Counted from the stretch's first letter, positions 44,871 to 55,626 are shown. The stretch is 64,000 bases of DNA from Sphingobacterium sp. HMA12 (GCF_002933815.1 NZ_BEYR01000003.1:248001-312000), one strand, 5' to 3'. Notes: a model not told the origin generated them from the sequence alone. Numbers and translations: made by a program.

Positions 44871-46988
44871 ATGAGTATCAGAAACACGATCCTTGTTCGC
44901 GTCTATTTTGCCTTTGGACTTATTGTGCTACTTGCATTTATGGTGTTTGGGAAAATGCTGAAGTTGCAATATGTAGATGGGCAACATTGGAAAGCGTTGG
45001 CGGATAGTCTATCTATCCAAGAACGCGAAGTTGAGGCTGCCCGGGGGAATATCTATTCCAACGATGGTAGTCTGTTGGCAACTTCTGTTCCAGAGTACGA
45101 ACTTCGTTTTGATGCTATGGCTGTACCTGAAGAAGATAATGACTATTTCAATCTCAAAGTTGATTCCCTGGCGATTAAATTGGCTGATTTTTTTAAGGAT
45201 AAATCATCCCGGCAATATTTGACATTATTAAAACAGGCGCGAAATAAAAAGCAGCGTTACTTGCTGATCAAGCGTAATGTCTCGCATCAGGATTTAAAGA
45301 AGGTGAAGCAATTTCCTTTATTTAAGGCTGCTCGAGTTGGTAAAGACCGTTATCCAAGTAGTTTAATTACGGATAGACAGAATAAACGGATCTTACCTTT
45401 TGTGAACCTTGCGGCTCGGACTATCGGTTACAAAAATGTAAAGGAGAATATCCATGTCGGCTTAGAAGGGGCATATGGCGAGTACATTGATGGAAAAAGT
45501 GGCAAGCGATTGATGCAGCGTATTGCTGGAGGGGTTTGGATTCCAGTTAATCGGGATATCGAAGTGGCACCGGTTGATGGTTCTGATATTATATCAACCA
45601 TTGATGTAAATATGCAGGATATGGCACAGCGTGCTTTAGAAAAACAAATGATCATAAGTAACGCGGATGAAGGCTGTGTAGTAATGATGGAGGTCAAAAC
45701 CGGGGAAGTGCGTGCCGTTGCAAACTTCATGCGGGATAAAGACGGTGTTTATCGTGAAAAATTCAATCTTGCGATTGCGCAAAGTGCCGACCCGGGGTCA
45801 ACGTTTAAACTTGCTTCTTATCTGGCATTGATTGATGACAAGAAAATTGATTCAAGTACAACTATAAATATTGGAAATGGTAACTGGCCGATTTACAAAC
45901 ATACCATTCGCGATTCGCATGCACCAAAAAAATCTATAGTTTCGGCTAAAAGAGCTTTTGAAGAATCTTCGAATGTTGGGGTTACGAAATTTGTATATCA
46001 AGCGTATAAGGATAGTCCGGATCAATTCACGTCAAAATTGCACTCGTTTGGATTTGGAAAAACCTTAAATCTACAAATTCCCGGCGAGGGCGTTCCTTTG
46101 GTTAAGACTTCGAAAAGTAAATCCTGGAGTGGGTTGTCCTTAGTACAGATGGCCTATGGATACGAAATGAAGATTACTCCTTTACAGACATTGACATTTT
46201 ATAATGCGGTGGCTAATAACGGTAAATTGATCGCACCGCTATTTGTGAAAGAGATTAGGCACTTAGGGAATACAATTCAGCGTTTCGAGGCGAAGGTTAT
46301 CAATGAGAAAATTGCATCAGATCATGCATTGGCCGAAGTAAGAGGAATGATGGAAGGGGTGATGACAGAAGGAACGGGAAGGAGTGTTGCAAGTCCATTG
46401 TATACCTCGGGAGGAAAGACGGGGACAGCGCAGATGGCGGATGGTGCCAGAGGTTATGGTGCTCGGAGATATCAATCATCTTTTGCGGGTTATTTTCCAG
46501 CTGAAGATCCGAAATACTCGATTATCGTCGTGATTCGGAATCCGAGAAATGGTTATTATGGTGGATCGGTGGCAGGGCCTGTTTTTAAAGAACTAGCGGA
46601 TATGGTTTACGCCAATGACATGGAAATGCAAGGGAAAAAATCATTCAAAGCAGTGAATGTAGGTGGAAGAATGCCCTTGACTTTGCAAGGGTCAAGAGAG
46701 GCAAGTAAAAAGGTTTATGATAAGTTAGGTATTAATACAGTGAATTGGGATATGGTGGCGAGAGGCGAAGTGGATACATCGAATAGAGGTGTACCCTTTG
46801 TGGATTTGAAATATAAAGAAGGAATTGTTCCAAATGTAGTGGGTATGGGCTTGATGGATGCATTATATGTGATGGAGAATGCGGGATTTAAGACACATGT
46901 ATTTGGAAAGGGAAGAGTGGGAGCGCAATCTTTGGCCGCAGGTCAAAAGCTTCCCTTTGGAACGGCGATAAATTTAGAACTTAAGTAA
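44871..46988 (+). CDS. ftsI: Division transpeptidase (penicillin-binding protein 3) with PASTA domain
   Basis: 705 residues. An N-terminal membrane helix (about 12-30) is followed by the PBP dimerisation domain (AARGNIYSNDGSLLATSVPE) and the transpeptidase domain with S310-T-F-K313, SSN and KTGTAQ motifs. A single C-terminal PASTA domain (about 640-705) is present, as in many Bacteroidota FtsI/Spo-VD-like proteins. It cross-links septal peptidoglycan with FtsW. The murE start overlaps its stop codon (TAATG). Confidence 0.94.
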   Translation: MSIRNTILVRVYFAFGLIVLLAFMVFGKMLKLQYVDGQHWKALADSLSIQEREVEAARGNIYSNDGSLLATSVPEYELRFDAMAVPEEDNDYFNLKVDSLAIKLADFFKDKSSRQYLTLLKQARNKKQRYLLIKRNVSHQDLKKVKQFPLFKAARVGKDRYPSSLITDRQNKRILPFVNLAARTIGYKNVKENIHVGLEGAYGEYIDGKSGKRLMQRIAGGVWIPVNRDIEVAPVDGSDIISTIDVNMQDMAQRALEKQMIISNADEGCVVMMEVKTGEVRAVANFMRDKDGVYREKFNLAIAQSADPGSTFKLASYLALIDDKKIDSSTTINIGNGNWPIYKHTIRDSHAPKKSIVSAKRAFEESSNVGVTKFVYQAYKDSPDQFTSKLHSFGFGKTLNLQIPGEGVPLVKTSKSKSWSGLSLVQMAYGYEMKITPLQTLTFYNAVANNGKLIAPLFVKEIRHLGNTIQRFEAKVINEKIASDHALAEVRGMMEGVMTEGTGRSVASPLYTSGGKTGTAQMADGARGYGARRYQSSFAGYFPAEDPKYSIIVVIRNPRNGYYGGSVAGPVFKELADMVYANDMEMQGKKSFKAVNVGGRMPLTLQGSREASKKVYDKLGINTVNWDMVARGEVDTSNRGVPFVDLKYKEGIVPNVVGMGLMDALYVMENAGFKTHVFGKGRVGAQSLAAGQKLPFGTAINLELK

Positions 46989-48448
46989 TGATGGATTTAA
47001 AAAAAGTATTGCATGCTATCCCTGTTCAACAGGTGGTGGGAAACCTCGAAGAGGTCGAAGTGCACTCTTTGTGCTTTGATTCCAGAAGAGTGGAGCTGGG
47101 AAGTTTATTTATCGCTGTAAGAGGTGTGCAGACAGATGGACATTTATTCGTTGATAAAGCAATCACTTCCGGCGCTAGAGCAGTTATCGTCGAGGAGCTT
47201 CCGGCGGACACGTTGGACTCTGTCGCCTATATCCTGGTTGCGGATTCCGCTTATGCTTTGGGAGTTGCTTCGGCTAATTTCTATGGCAATCCATCGGAGC
47301 AACTTAAGCTGGTTGGTGTGACTGGAACAAACGGAAAAACAACGGTGGCAACGCTGTTGTTCCAGTTGTTTACTGAATTGGGGTATCATGTTGGCTTACT
47401 GTCAACAGTACAGAATCAAATTGGTACAAGGGTAATTCCTGCAACACATACGACACCAGATCCTATTCAACTGAATAAGCTGTTACGGGATATGGTAGAT
47501 GATGGTTGCGACTATACTTTTATGGAAGTAAGCTCTCATGCTGTGGTGCAAGAGCGTATTGCGGGATTGGTATTTGCCGGTGCGATATTTACGAATATTA
47601 CACATGATCACCTGGATTTTCATAAAACTTTTGATAATTATATCAAAGCAAAGAAGAAATTCTTTGATGATCTGGATGCACATGCTTTTGCCTTAACGAA
47701 TGCCGATGACCGAAATGGTCAGGTTATGTTGCAAAACACAGTTGCGCACAGAAAGAGCTACGGTTTGCGTTCCGGAGCAGATTTTAAAGCAAAAGTTATT
47801 GAAAGCCATTTTGATGGTATGTTGATGAGTATCGATGGACAGGAAGTATGGGTCAAATTGATTGGCGACTTTAATGCATATAATCTGTTGGCCGTGTATG
47901 GTTCAGCAATCTTATTGGAGCAGGAAACAGTAAAAGTGCTGACTGCTTTAAGTACACTGAAGGGTGCAGAAGGTCGTTTTGAAACCATGAAATCTACTTC
48001 GGGTGTTTTCGGTATAGTGGATTATGCCCATACACCGGATGCTGTGGAAAATGTCTTAAAAACGATCAGTTCTTTGCGACATCCGGAGCAAAAGATTATT
48101 ACTGTTTTAGGCTGCGGCGGCGATCGGGATAAAACAAAGAGACCGGAAATGGCAGAAGCAGCATTGCGTTATAGCGACCGTTTTGTGATTACTTCAGATA
48201 ACCCGCGCACGGAAGATCCCTATCAGATTATCAAAGATATTGAGGCTGGTGTCGGAGCTGACCAAAAGGCAAAAACACTTTCAATTGCTGACCGTAAAGA
48301 GGCAATACGTACAGCCTATCAATTGGCAAATCCGGGTGATATTATTTTGGTGGCTGGAAAAGGACATGAAAAATATCAAGATGTGAATGGTGTAAAACAC
48401 CATTTTGATGATAAAGAAATTTTAGAGAATACATTTAACGAAAAATAG
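46988..48448 (+). CDS. murE: UDP-MurNAc-tripeptide synthetase
   Basis: 486 residues. The Mur ligase ATP loop is VTGTNGKTTVATLL, and the C-terminal domain carries DNPRTEDP, the DNPR motif that marks meso-diaminopimelate specificity. It adds the third residue to UDP-MurNAc-L-Ala-D-Glu. The ATG at 46988 overlaps the ftsI stop; a second ATG follows immediately. The next gene, mraY, starts 4 bp after the stop, showing tight operon packing. Confidence 0.95.
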   Translation: MMDLKKVLHAIPVQQVVGNLEEVEVHSLCFDSRRVELGSLFIAVRGVQTDGHLFVDKAITSGARAVIVEELPADTLDSVAYILVADSAYALGVASANFYGNPSEQLKLVGVTGTNGKTTVATLLFQLFTELGYHVGLLSTVQNQIGTRVIPATHTTPDPIQLNKLLRDMVDDGCDYTFMEVSSHAVVQERIAGLVFAGAIFTNITHDHLDFHKTFDNYIKAKKKFFDDLDAHAFALTNADDRNGQVMLQNTVAHRKSYGLRSGADFKAKVIESHFDGMLMSIDGQEVWVKLIGDFNAYNLLAVYGSAILLEQETVKVLTALSTLKGAEGRFETMKSTSGVFGIVDYAHTPDAVENVLKTISSLRHPEQKIITVLGCGGDRDKTKRPEMAEAALRYSDRFVITSDNPRTEDPYQIIKDIEAGVGADQKAKTLSIADRKEAIRTAYQLANPGDIILVAGKGHEKYQDVNGVKHHFDDKEILENTFNEK

Positions 48449-48452
48449 AAAT

Positions 48453-49697
48453 ATGTTGTACCATCTATTTACGTGGCTTAGTGAATATATCCATATACCT
48501 GGGGGCGGGTTGTTCCAATACATCTCCTTTCGGACGTCTATGGCTGTAATCGCTTCATTAATTATTACCACGGTTTTTGGGGGGAAATTGATCCAATTCT
48601 TGCATAATAAACAAGTTGGAGAGACAATTCGTGATTTAGGGCTGGAAGGTGAAAAAAAGAAAGCTGGTACACCTACGATGGGAGGTATAATAATCATCGC
48701 CGGGATATTGATTCCGACACTATTATTTGCCAAATTGACGAATATCTATGTGATTATCATGATCGTAACGACATTGTGGATGGGTGCGATAGGATTTTTG
48801 GATGATTATATTAAAGTCTTTAGACATAATAAAGAAGGATTAGCGGGTAAATTTAAAGTTGTCGGTCAAGTTGGTTTAGGGGCAATAATTGCCTGTACAA
48901 TGTATTTTCATCCGGATATTGTGGTTAGAAAGGGTGTGGACAAACCGACATCTACTAAACCAGTGGAGGTGGTTATCAATGAGGGGACAGGAGAAAAAAC
49001 ATATGCTGAAAATGTAAAATCTTCTAAAACGAATATTCCGTTTTATAAGAATAATGAATTTGACTACGCCAAAGTATTCAAGATGTTTGGCTTGCAAAGT
49101 GACTACCTGACTTTTATCGTCTTTTTGGTTGTTGTCATTTTTATCGTTACCGCAGTATCCAACGGTGCTAATATTACCGATGGTATTGACGGTCTGGCCA
49201 CAAGTACCTCGGCGATCATTGGGGTTACTTTAGCAATTTTGGCTTATGTATCGGGTAACGTGATCTTTTCTGATTACCTCAATATCATGTATATCCCCAA
49301 TTCGGGAGAACTTGTCATTTTTGCGGGGGCATTTGTAGGCGCCTGTGTAGGTTTCCTTTGGTACAATACCTATCCTGCACAAGTTTTTATGGGGGATACA
49401 GGCAGCTTGGCAATCGGAGGTATCATTGCTGCTTTTGCTATTTTGATCCGCAAAGAATTGTTGATTCCCATTTTGTGTGGTGTGTTTTTATTAGAGAATC
49501 TTTCGGTCATCCTACAGGTTTCCTATTTCAAATACACCAAAAAGAAATATGGTGAGGGAAGAAGGATTTTTTTAATGTCGCCTCTGCATCACCACTTCCA
49601 GAAGAAGGGGTATCATGAAGCGAAAATTGTAACTCGTTTTGTCATTGTGGGAATAATTTTGGCCATTCTGACAATTGTAACATTAAAAATTAGATAA
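48453..49697 (+). CDS. mraY: Phospho-MurNAc-pentapeptide transferase
   Basis: 414 residues with about ten membrane helices. Conserved catalytic loops are FLDDYIKVFRHNKEGLAGKF, NGANITDGIDGLATS and QVFMGDTGSLAIGG, and the HHH motif is SPLHHHFQKKGYHE. An extra periplasmic insertion (about residues 150-200) is a normal Bacteroidota feature. It makes lipid I from UDP-MurNAc-pentapeptide and undecaprenyl phosphate. It precedes murD with a 2-bp gap. Confidence 0.96.
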   Translation: MLYHLFTWLSEYIHIPGGGLFQYISFRTSMAVIASLIITTVFGGKLIQFLHNKQVGETIRDLGLEGEKKKAGTPTMGGIIIIAGILIPTLLFAKLTNIYVIIMIVTTLWMGAIGFLDDYIKVFRHNKEGLAGKFKVVGQVGLGAIIACTMYFHPDIVVRKGVDKPTSTKPVEVVINEGTGEKTYAENVKSSKTNIPFYKNNEFDYAKVFKMFGLQSDYLTFIVFLVVVIFIVTAVSNGANITDGIDGLATSTSAIIGVTLAILAYVSGNVIFSDYLNIMYIPNSGELVIFAGAFVGACVGFLWYNTYPAQVFMGDTGSLAIGGIIAAFAILIRKELLIPILCGVFLLENLSVILQVSYFKYTKKKYGEGRRIFLMSPLHHHFQKKGYHEAKIVTRFVIVGIILAILTIVTLKIR

Positions 49698-49699
49698 CG

Positions 49700-51073
49700 A
49701 TGTCAAATATTTCAACTACATATTACCCCCAATCAGGAAGCCTTGTCATTTTAGGTGCAGGCGAAAGCGGTGTGGGTACTGCGATCCTTGGAAAGGAAAA
49801 GGGATATGATGTATTTGTGTCGGATAAAGGGCTGATCGCTGATCACTATAAAGAGCAATTAAAGGCTGAGGGAATTGCTTTTGAAGAGGGGAATCATGAT
49901 GAGATGCGGATATTGAATGCGGCACTTGTGGTCAAGAGTCCAGGAATTCCAGAAACAGTTCCATTGGTGGTCGCGCTAAAAGAAAAAAATATTCCGGTGA
50001 TAGCCGAAATAGAATTTGCAGCCCAATATACCGCAGCCAAGTTAATTTGTATTACAGGATCTAATGGAAAGTCCACAACAACGATGTTGACTTACGAAAT
50101 GCTAAAGCATGGTGGTCTTAATGTTGGTTTGGCTGGTAATATTGGAAAGAGCTTTGCGCTTCAAGTAGCACGTGAAAGTTTTGATTGTTACGTATTGGAA
50201 ATATCCAGCTTTATGTTGGACGATATGTACCATTTTAGAGCGGATATTGCTGTAATACTTAATATCACTCCAGATCATTTGGATCGTTATGACCACAAAA
50301 TGGAAAATTATGTGGATTCTAAATTCAGAATGATTCAAAATCAGACAGAGAAGGATTATTTTATATACTGCCTGGATGATCCTGAGACAATAAAAGGATT
50401 GGAAAGACATCAGAGTAAAGGGACATACCTGCCTTTTACACAAGAACAGCTTGTTGAGTTGGGAGCGTATTTAACGGCCAACAAAACAATGATTATTAAT
50501 ACACCAAATAACGATACATTCACTATGAGAACTGAGGAATTGTCATTGCAAGGGAAGCATAATATTTATAATAGTATGGCTTCTGGATTAATTGCAAAAG
50601 TGCAGGAGTTGAGAAATCAAGCGATGAAGGAAAGTATGGGGTCGTATGTGAATATTCCACATCGTCTTGAACATGTTGCTTGTATCGGCGGAGTCAATTA
50701 TATCAATGATTCGAAAGCCACTAATGTCAATTCAGTATGGTATGCTTTGGAGAGTTTTTCAACACCAATCGTATTGTTATTGGGTGGTGTGGATAAAGGA
50801 AATGACTATAGTATGCTGACCGACCTGGTAAAGGATAAAGTGCGCGCAATTGTGTGTTTGGGAAAAGATACTGCAGCAATTCATAAAGCTTTTGAACAAG
50901 ATGTTGAGATCATTGTCAACAGTACTTCCATGCATGATGCTGTTGTTTTGTCTTCACATTTGGCCAAAAAGGGAGATACGGTATTATTGTCTCCGGCCTG
51001 TGCGAGCTTTGACTGGTTTAAAAACTATGAAGATCGTGGCGATAAATTTAAGGCTGCTGTAATGGAATTATAA
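49700..51073 (+). CDS. murD: UDP-MurNAc-L-alanine--D-glutamate ligase
   Basis: 457 residues. The N-terminal Rossmann-like domain (VILGAGESGVGTAILGK), ATP-binding ITGSNGKSTTTMLTYEML, and VNYINDSKATNVNSVWYALE of the central and C-terminal domains are all typical of MurD. It adds D-Glu to UDP-MurNAc-L-Ala. murF, the next ligase of the pathway, is not in this cluster. Confidence 0.95.
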   Translation: MSNISTTYYPQSGSLVILGAGESGVGTAILGKEKGYDVFVSDKGLIADHYKEQLKAEGIAFEEGNHDEMRILNAALVVKSPGIPETVPLVVALKEKNIPVIAEIEFAAQYTAAKLICITGSNGKSTTTMLTYEMLKHGGLNVGLAGNIGKSFALQVARESFDCYVLEISSFMLDDMYHFRADIAVILNITPDHLDRYDHKMENYVDSKFRMIQNQTEKDYFIYCLDDPETIKGLERHQSKGTYLPFTQEQLVELGAYLTANKTMIINTPNNDTFTMRTEELSLQGKHNIYNSMASGLIAKVQELRNQAMKESMGSYVNIPHRLEHVACIGGVNYINDSKATNVNSVWYALESFSTPIVLLLGGVDKGNDYSMLTDLVKDKVRAIVCLGKDTAAIHKAFEQDVEIIVNSTSMHDAVVLSSHLAKKGDTVLLSPACASFDWFKNYEDRGDKFKAAVMEL

Positions 51074-51105
51074 TAAATGGTACAACCATAAAAAGGGAGA
51101 AGGAT

Positions 51106-52314
51106 ATGTTACAGAACATAATGTCTAAATTAAAAGGTGATCGATGGATATGGATCATTGTGATTATCTTATCGGGATGGTCACTTTTGGCTGTATACAG
51201 TTCGGTCGGAACCCTAGCCTATAAAGAAGGAAAGGGGACAGAAATGTATCTGTTGAAGCATTTTTCTATTATCGCCATCGGGTTTGTCTTGATGTATCTC
51301 TCGCATAAATTAGATTATCGTTACTATGCCGGTATATCTAAAATTTTGATGGGAATTACTATTCCATTGTTACTATTTACTTTGGTATTCGGAAGTAGTG
51401 TAAATCAGGCGAGCCGTTGGTTGACGATTCCGGGTATTGGGATGACTTTCCAGACATCCGATTTGGCCAAGTTGTCATTGATTGTTTTTCTTGCACGGAT
51501 GCTGTCTCGCAAACAAGAGGAAATCAAAGATGTGAAGAAAGCTTTTCTTCCTATTATGGGATCAGTATGTGGTGTTTTCGTACTGATAGCATGGGCCAAC
51601 ATGTCAACGGCAATTATGTTATTTGGTGTAAGCGTACTGTTGTTGTTGATTGGGCGAATATCTTTTAAACAGATTGCAATTGTTTCTGCAGGTGTGGTTT
51701 TGTTGGGAATTATTGTTGTCTCTATCGGACCGAGACGAGCAACGTACTATAGTCGGGTAAAGACATTTTTGGGTGTAGAAAAGAAAGAAGAATCAGCTAG
51801 TCCGGTCTCATTTCAGGATGATAAAAACTATCAGGCCAATAACGCGAAGATTGCAATCGCGACAGGAGGACTCTTTGGTAAAGGTCCGGGGAATAGTGTT
51901 CAACGAAACGTATTGCCGCATCCATATTCCGATTTTATCTACGCAATTATTATTGAAGAGTATGGAACAGTTGGCGGGGTGATTCTGCTATTTCTATACC
52001 TGGCGTTTATGTATCGGTGTATACGTATTGTCACGATGAGTCCCAAAGCTTTTGGAACGTTCTTGGCCGCCGGCCTAGGTTTCAGTTTGACAATACAGGC
52101 ACTTGCAAATATGGCGGTAGCTGTAGGATTGGGACCCGTGACAGGTGTACCGTTACCGTTAGTGAGTATGGGGGGGACATCCATTTTGTTTACAAGTGTC
52201 GCACTGGGGATAATCCTGAGTGTGAGCAGAAATATTGAAGAATTAAAAGGAAAAGAGCAGCTGGACGAAAAGCCGAAGCCTAAGAAAGTGGTGATCGGTT
52301 CTATTCCAGCTTAA
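51106..52314 (+). CDS. ftsW: SEDS-family lipid II glycosyltransferase FtsW
   Basis: 402 residues, about ten membrane helices. Family signatures are QASRWLTIPGIGMTFQTSDL, KIAIATGGLFGKGPGNSVQR, LPHPYSDFIYAIIIEEYG and LPLVSMGGTSILFTSVALG. The ATG at 51106 is supported by GGGAGAAGG just upstream; a second ATG five codons later is possible. It polymerises lipid II at the septum with FtsI. It lies between murD (33 bp upstream) and murG. Confidence 0.95.
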   Translation: MLQNIMSKLKGDRWIWIIVIILSGWSLLAVYSSVGTLAYKEGKGTEMYLLKHFSIIAIGFVLMYLSHKLDYRYYAGISKILMGITIPLLLFTLVFGSSVNQASRWLTIPGIGMTFQTSDLAKLSLIVFLARMLSRKQEEIKDVKKAFLPIMGSVCGVFVLIAWANMSTAIMLFGVSVLLLLIGRISFKQIAIVSAGVVLLGIIVVSIGPRRATYYSRVKTFLGVEKKEESASPVSFQDDKNYQANNAKIAIATGGLFGKGPGNSVQRNVLPHPYSDFIYAIIIEEYGTVGGVILLFLYLAFMYRCIRIVTMSPKAFGTFLAAGLGFSLTIQALANMAVAVGLGPVTGVPLPLVSMGGTSILFTSVALGIILSVSRNIEELKGKEQLDEKPKPKKVVIGSIPA

Positions 52315-52328
52315 ACAATATATTGAGC

Positions 52329-53432
52329 ATGGCAATTCGTGTAATTATAAGTGGGGGTGGTACCGGAGGACATATTTTTCCGGCGATTTCAATTGCAAAT
52401 GCATTGAAGACAATGGATCCTGCAAATGAAATTTTATTTGTAGGTGCCAATGGTCGGATGGAAATGGATAAGGTGCCTGCTGCAGGTTATACTATTGTTG
52501 GGCTTGATATTCAAGGAATCAACAGAAAGCAGCTTTGGAAAAATATCCTCTTACCATTTAAATTAATGAAGAGCCTGAATAAGGCAAAAAAAGTAATCCG
52601 CGATTTCAAACCGGATGTCGCCGTAGGCGTTGGTGGTTTCGCTTCGGGACCATTATTGATGATGGCAAATAAATTGGGGATCCCAACAGTGGTACAAGAG
52701 CAAAACTCTTATGCGGGTGTCACAAATAAGAAAGTTGGTGCAAAAGCGGCAAGGATCTGTGTAGCGTATGAGGGGATGGAACAATTTTTTCCTGCAAATA
52801 AGGTACTGTTGACAGGAAATCCCATCCGAAGAGAGTCCGTTGCAATTGAAGGAAAAAGAGCCGCAGCATTGGAGTTTTTTGGATTACAACAAGACAAAAA
52901 AACAATCTTGGTGTTAGGCGGGAGTTTAGGCGCCAGAACATTGAATGAAAGTGTGGTCGCCTATTTGGATTCGCTCTCCAAGGAAGATGTGCAAGTGATT
53001 TGGCAATGTGGAAGCTTTTATATCGACAAACTTCGCCTGGAACTCGAAGGGAAACTTCCAGCGAATGTGAAGATGATGGCATTTCTTCAAAAAATGGATT
53101 ATGCCTATGCTGCTGCTGACGTAATTATTAGCCGGGCGGGAGCAGGTACCATTTCCGAACTCTGTGTTGTTGGGAAGCCTGTTATTCTGGTTCCTTCACC
53201 TAATGTTGCGGAAGACCATCAGACTAAAAATGCAATGGCTTTGGTCAGCAAAAATGCTGCGTTGTTGGTGAAGGATATTGATGCTGCACAACAATTAATT
53301 CCAGCGGCCTTGAATTTATTCAAGAACTTGGAACAAGTAGCGCAGTTGAGTGAGCATATAAAAAGACTGGGCAAGCTGGACGCGGACGTTCAGATTGCAG
53401 AGCAAGTATATAAATTGGCAAATAAGAAATAG
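52329..53432 (+). CDS. murG: UDP-GlcNAc:lipid I GlcNAc-transferase
   Basis: 367 residues from the ATG at 52329; a TTG two codons earlier is ignored. GT28 motifs are visible: GGGTGGHIFPAISIA at the N-terminus, QEQNSYAGVTNK, LGGSLGARTLNES, and the donor-site SRAGAGTISELCVVGKP. It forms lipid II at the inner face of the membrane. The murC start follows its stop directly. Confidence 0.96.
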   Translation: MAIRVIISGGGTGGHIFPAISIANALKTMDPANEILFVGANGRMEMDKVPAAGYTIVGLDIQGINRKQLWKNILLPFKLMKSLNKAKKVIRDFKPDVAVGVGGFASGPLLMMANKLGIPTVVQEQNSYAGVTNKKVGAKAARICVAYEGMEQFFPANKVLLTGNPIRRESVAIEGKRAAALEFFGLQQDKKTILVLGGSLGARTLNESVVAYLDSLSKEDVQVIWQCGSFYIDKLRLELEGKLPANVKMMAFLQKMDYAYAAADVIISRAGAGTISELCVVGKPVILVPSPNVAEDHQTKNAMALVSKNAALLVKDIDAAQQLIPAALNLFKNLEQVAQLSEHIKRLGKLDADVQIAEQVYKLANKK

Positions 53433-54797
53433 ATGATGAGTATGAATCTAGATGCAATAAAACAAGTTTACTTGATCGGAATAGGCGGAATCGGAATGAG
53501 TGGCCTTGCACGCTATTTTAAGCATTTGGGCTGTGAAGTGAATGGATATGACCGTACAGAGACCGAATTGACCAAAACTTTGGCCAAAGAAGGTATTTCG
53601 ATCACATATCAGGATGAGGAGGGTTCTATTGATCCTATTTTCCATCAGCCTATAACTGCTACATTAGTCATATTTACACCTGCAATTCCTAAAGATTCCA
53701 AGATTAAAGCTTTTTTTGAATCTCAGGGGCACGTGTTATATAAAAGATCACAAGTACTGGGTATCATCAGTGAAAGCCGGTTTACAATAGCGGTAGCCGG
53801 GACACATGGTAAAACAACTACGTCTACGATGGTCGCGCACCTGTTGAAAGATTCCGGATATGACTGTTCCGCTTTTTTAGGCGGTATCAGTTCGAACTAC
53901 AATACCAATGTGCTTTACGGAAACAATAATACAGTGGTGGTTGAAGCAGACGAATTCGATCGTTCATTTTTGACGCTTCATCCGAATATCGCTATCGTGA
54001 CTTCTTCGGATGCGGATCATTTGGATATTTATGGGGATAAGAGCCATTTACTTGAATCGTTCCAGCTGTTTTTGGATAAGGTTGTTGAAGACGGTACGCG
54101 TATTATAAAAAAAGGATTGGAATTTAAAGGACAGATCAGTTATTCTGGGCACGAAGTGGCCGATGCGTATGCATCCAATGTCCATGTCAGGGAAGGTGAA
54201 TTTTACTTTGATTATCAAGATGTCCATGGGAAAATTGAGGATATTCATTTGGGCATTCCCGGAATTCACAATGTTGAAAATGCCGTAGCTGCTATTACCG
54301 TAGCTCGTTTATTAGGAATTTCAGCAGAGGCAATTAAAAAAGCATTGACCACATTTAAGGGAGTAAAAAGACGATTTGAATACATTGTTCGTACACCGGA
54401 AGTGGTGTACATCGACGATTATGCACATCATCCTGAAGAATTACGTGCCTTTTTGACCTCAATGCGCAAATTATATCCAACAAAAAAGCTGAACGTCGTT
54501 TTTCAACCGCATTTGTTTACGAGGACCAGGGATTTTGTAGATGGATTTGCTGAAGTATTGTCCATGGCTGATAATCTGCTCTTGATGGAAATATATCCTG
54601 CGCGTGAACTTCCGATTGAGGGTGTTAATTCAAGTTGGTTATTGGATAAAATTACAGCACCGCATAAACAGATCGTGACGGCCGAAGAGGTACTTGATTT
54701 TGCCCGGAATAAAAAACCGGATTTGATTGTAACTGTAGGTGCGGGAGATATAGATAAATTGGTGAAACCATTACAAGCTATTTTTGAGCATGCTTAG
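53433..54797 (+). CDS. murC: UDP-MurNAc--L-alanine ligase
   Basis: 454 residues. The N-terminal nucleotide-binding motif GIGGIGMSGLARYF, ATP loop VAGTHGKTTTSTMVAHLL, and DDYAHHPEELRAFL in the C-terminal domain are canonical for MurC. Several ATGs (53433, 53436, 53442) are possible starts; the first abuts the murG stop. It starts the peptide stem of peptidoglycan. Its last eight bases overlap the ftsQ start. Confidence 0.95.
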   Translation: MMSMNLDAIKQVYLIGIGGIGMSGLARYFKHLGCEVNGYDRTETELTKTLAKEGISITYQDEEGSIDPIFHQPITATLVIFTPAIPKDSKIKAFFESQGHVLYKRSQVLGIISESRFTIAVAGTHGKTTTSTMVAHLLKDSGYDCSAFLGGISSNYNTNVLYGNNNTVVVEADEFDRSFLTLHPNIAIVTSSDADHLDIYGDKSHLLESFQLFLDKVVEDGTRIIKKGLEFKGQISYSGHEVADAYASNVHVREGEFYFDYQDVHGKIEDIHLGIPGIHNVENAVAAITVARLLGISAEAIKKALTTFKGVKRRFEYIVRTPEVVYIDDYAHHPEELRAFLTSMRKLYPTKKLNVVFQPHLFTRTRDFVDGFAEVLSMADNLLLMEIYPARELPIEGVNSSWLLDKITAPHKQIVTAEEVLDFARNKKPDLIVTVGAGDIDKLVKPLQAIFEHA

Positions 54798-55626
54798 AAA
54801 ATTACGTAACATACAATGGAATCGTGTACTTTACTTTACCCTATTTTTTATTGGGGTCATCGTAGTTGTTGTGATCATGACCATTGTGGGCAAACGTGAT
54901 GAACAACAGCTTTGTAAAGAAGTGAAAATCGTTATAGAGGGTACAGAAGCTTTTATTGATCAAGCTGATATTTCAAAACTGATCGCGCAAAACTATGGAA
55001 GTTTTGTGGGAAAGAAAGTCAATGGTATTCCTTTTCAACGTGTAGAAAAGACGTTGAAAAAATTGCCATATGTGTCGAATGCAAGCATTCATGCTGACAT
55101 GGATGGGACAGTACGGATCAATATAGACCAGCGCGAGGCGGTCATGCGGGTTATCAACAAAAATGGACGTGAGTTTTATGTTGACCCCAAAGGTTTAAAG
55201 ATACCAACTACATTGAAGTATATTCCGCATATTATGGTGGCGACCGGCAATATTTCCGAAGGGTATAATGAGGCATTGGATACGATTTCCACCCCGTTGG
55301 TAAAAGATTTAGTGAAAGTCGCGGAATTTATTGGTAGGGACGAATTGTGGAGTAATCAGGTTGTACAGATTTATGTGAATGCGGATCATGATATCGAACT
55401 TGTTCCACGTGTCGGAACCCAGCAATTAATTGTTGGATCGGCCGATTCACTAGAACAAAAATTTGAATTATTAAAAACATTTTATACGCAGATCATGCCG
55501 AAAGTGGGTATAAACGCTTATGGCGTGGTGAATGTAAAATATGGAGGACAAATCATTTGCGAGAAACGTGGAAATTGGAGTTTCTCTGATGATCAGACAA
55601 AAAAAGTAGCAAATAATACATTATAG
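54790..55626 (+). CDS. ftsQ: Cell division protein FtsQ
   Basis: 278 residues from the ATG at 54790, overlapping the murC end. A short basic cytoplasmic segment precedes one membrane helix (about 12-32). A POTRA-type domain (about 40-115: VKIVIEGTEAFIDQADISKL and PYVSNASIHADMDGTVRINI) and the beta FtsQ domain follow. It links early and late divisome proteins. It is the usual gene before ftsA. Confidence 0.9.
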   Translation: MLRKLRNIQWNRVLYFTLFFIGVIVVVVIMTIVGKRDEQQLCKEVKIVIEGTEAFIDQADISKLIAQNYGSFVGKKVNGIPFQRVEKTLKKLPYVSNASIHADMDGTVRINIDQREAVMRVINKNGREFYVDPKGLKIPTTLKYIPHIMVATGNISEGYNEALDTISTPLVKDLVKVAEFIGRDELWSNQVVQIYVNADHDIELVPRVGTQQLIVGSADSLEQKFELLKTFYTQIMPKVGINAYGVVNVKYGGQIICEKRGNWSFSDDQTKKVANNTL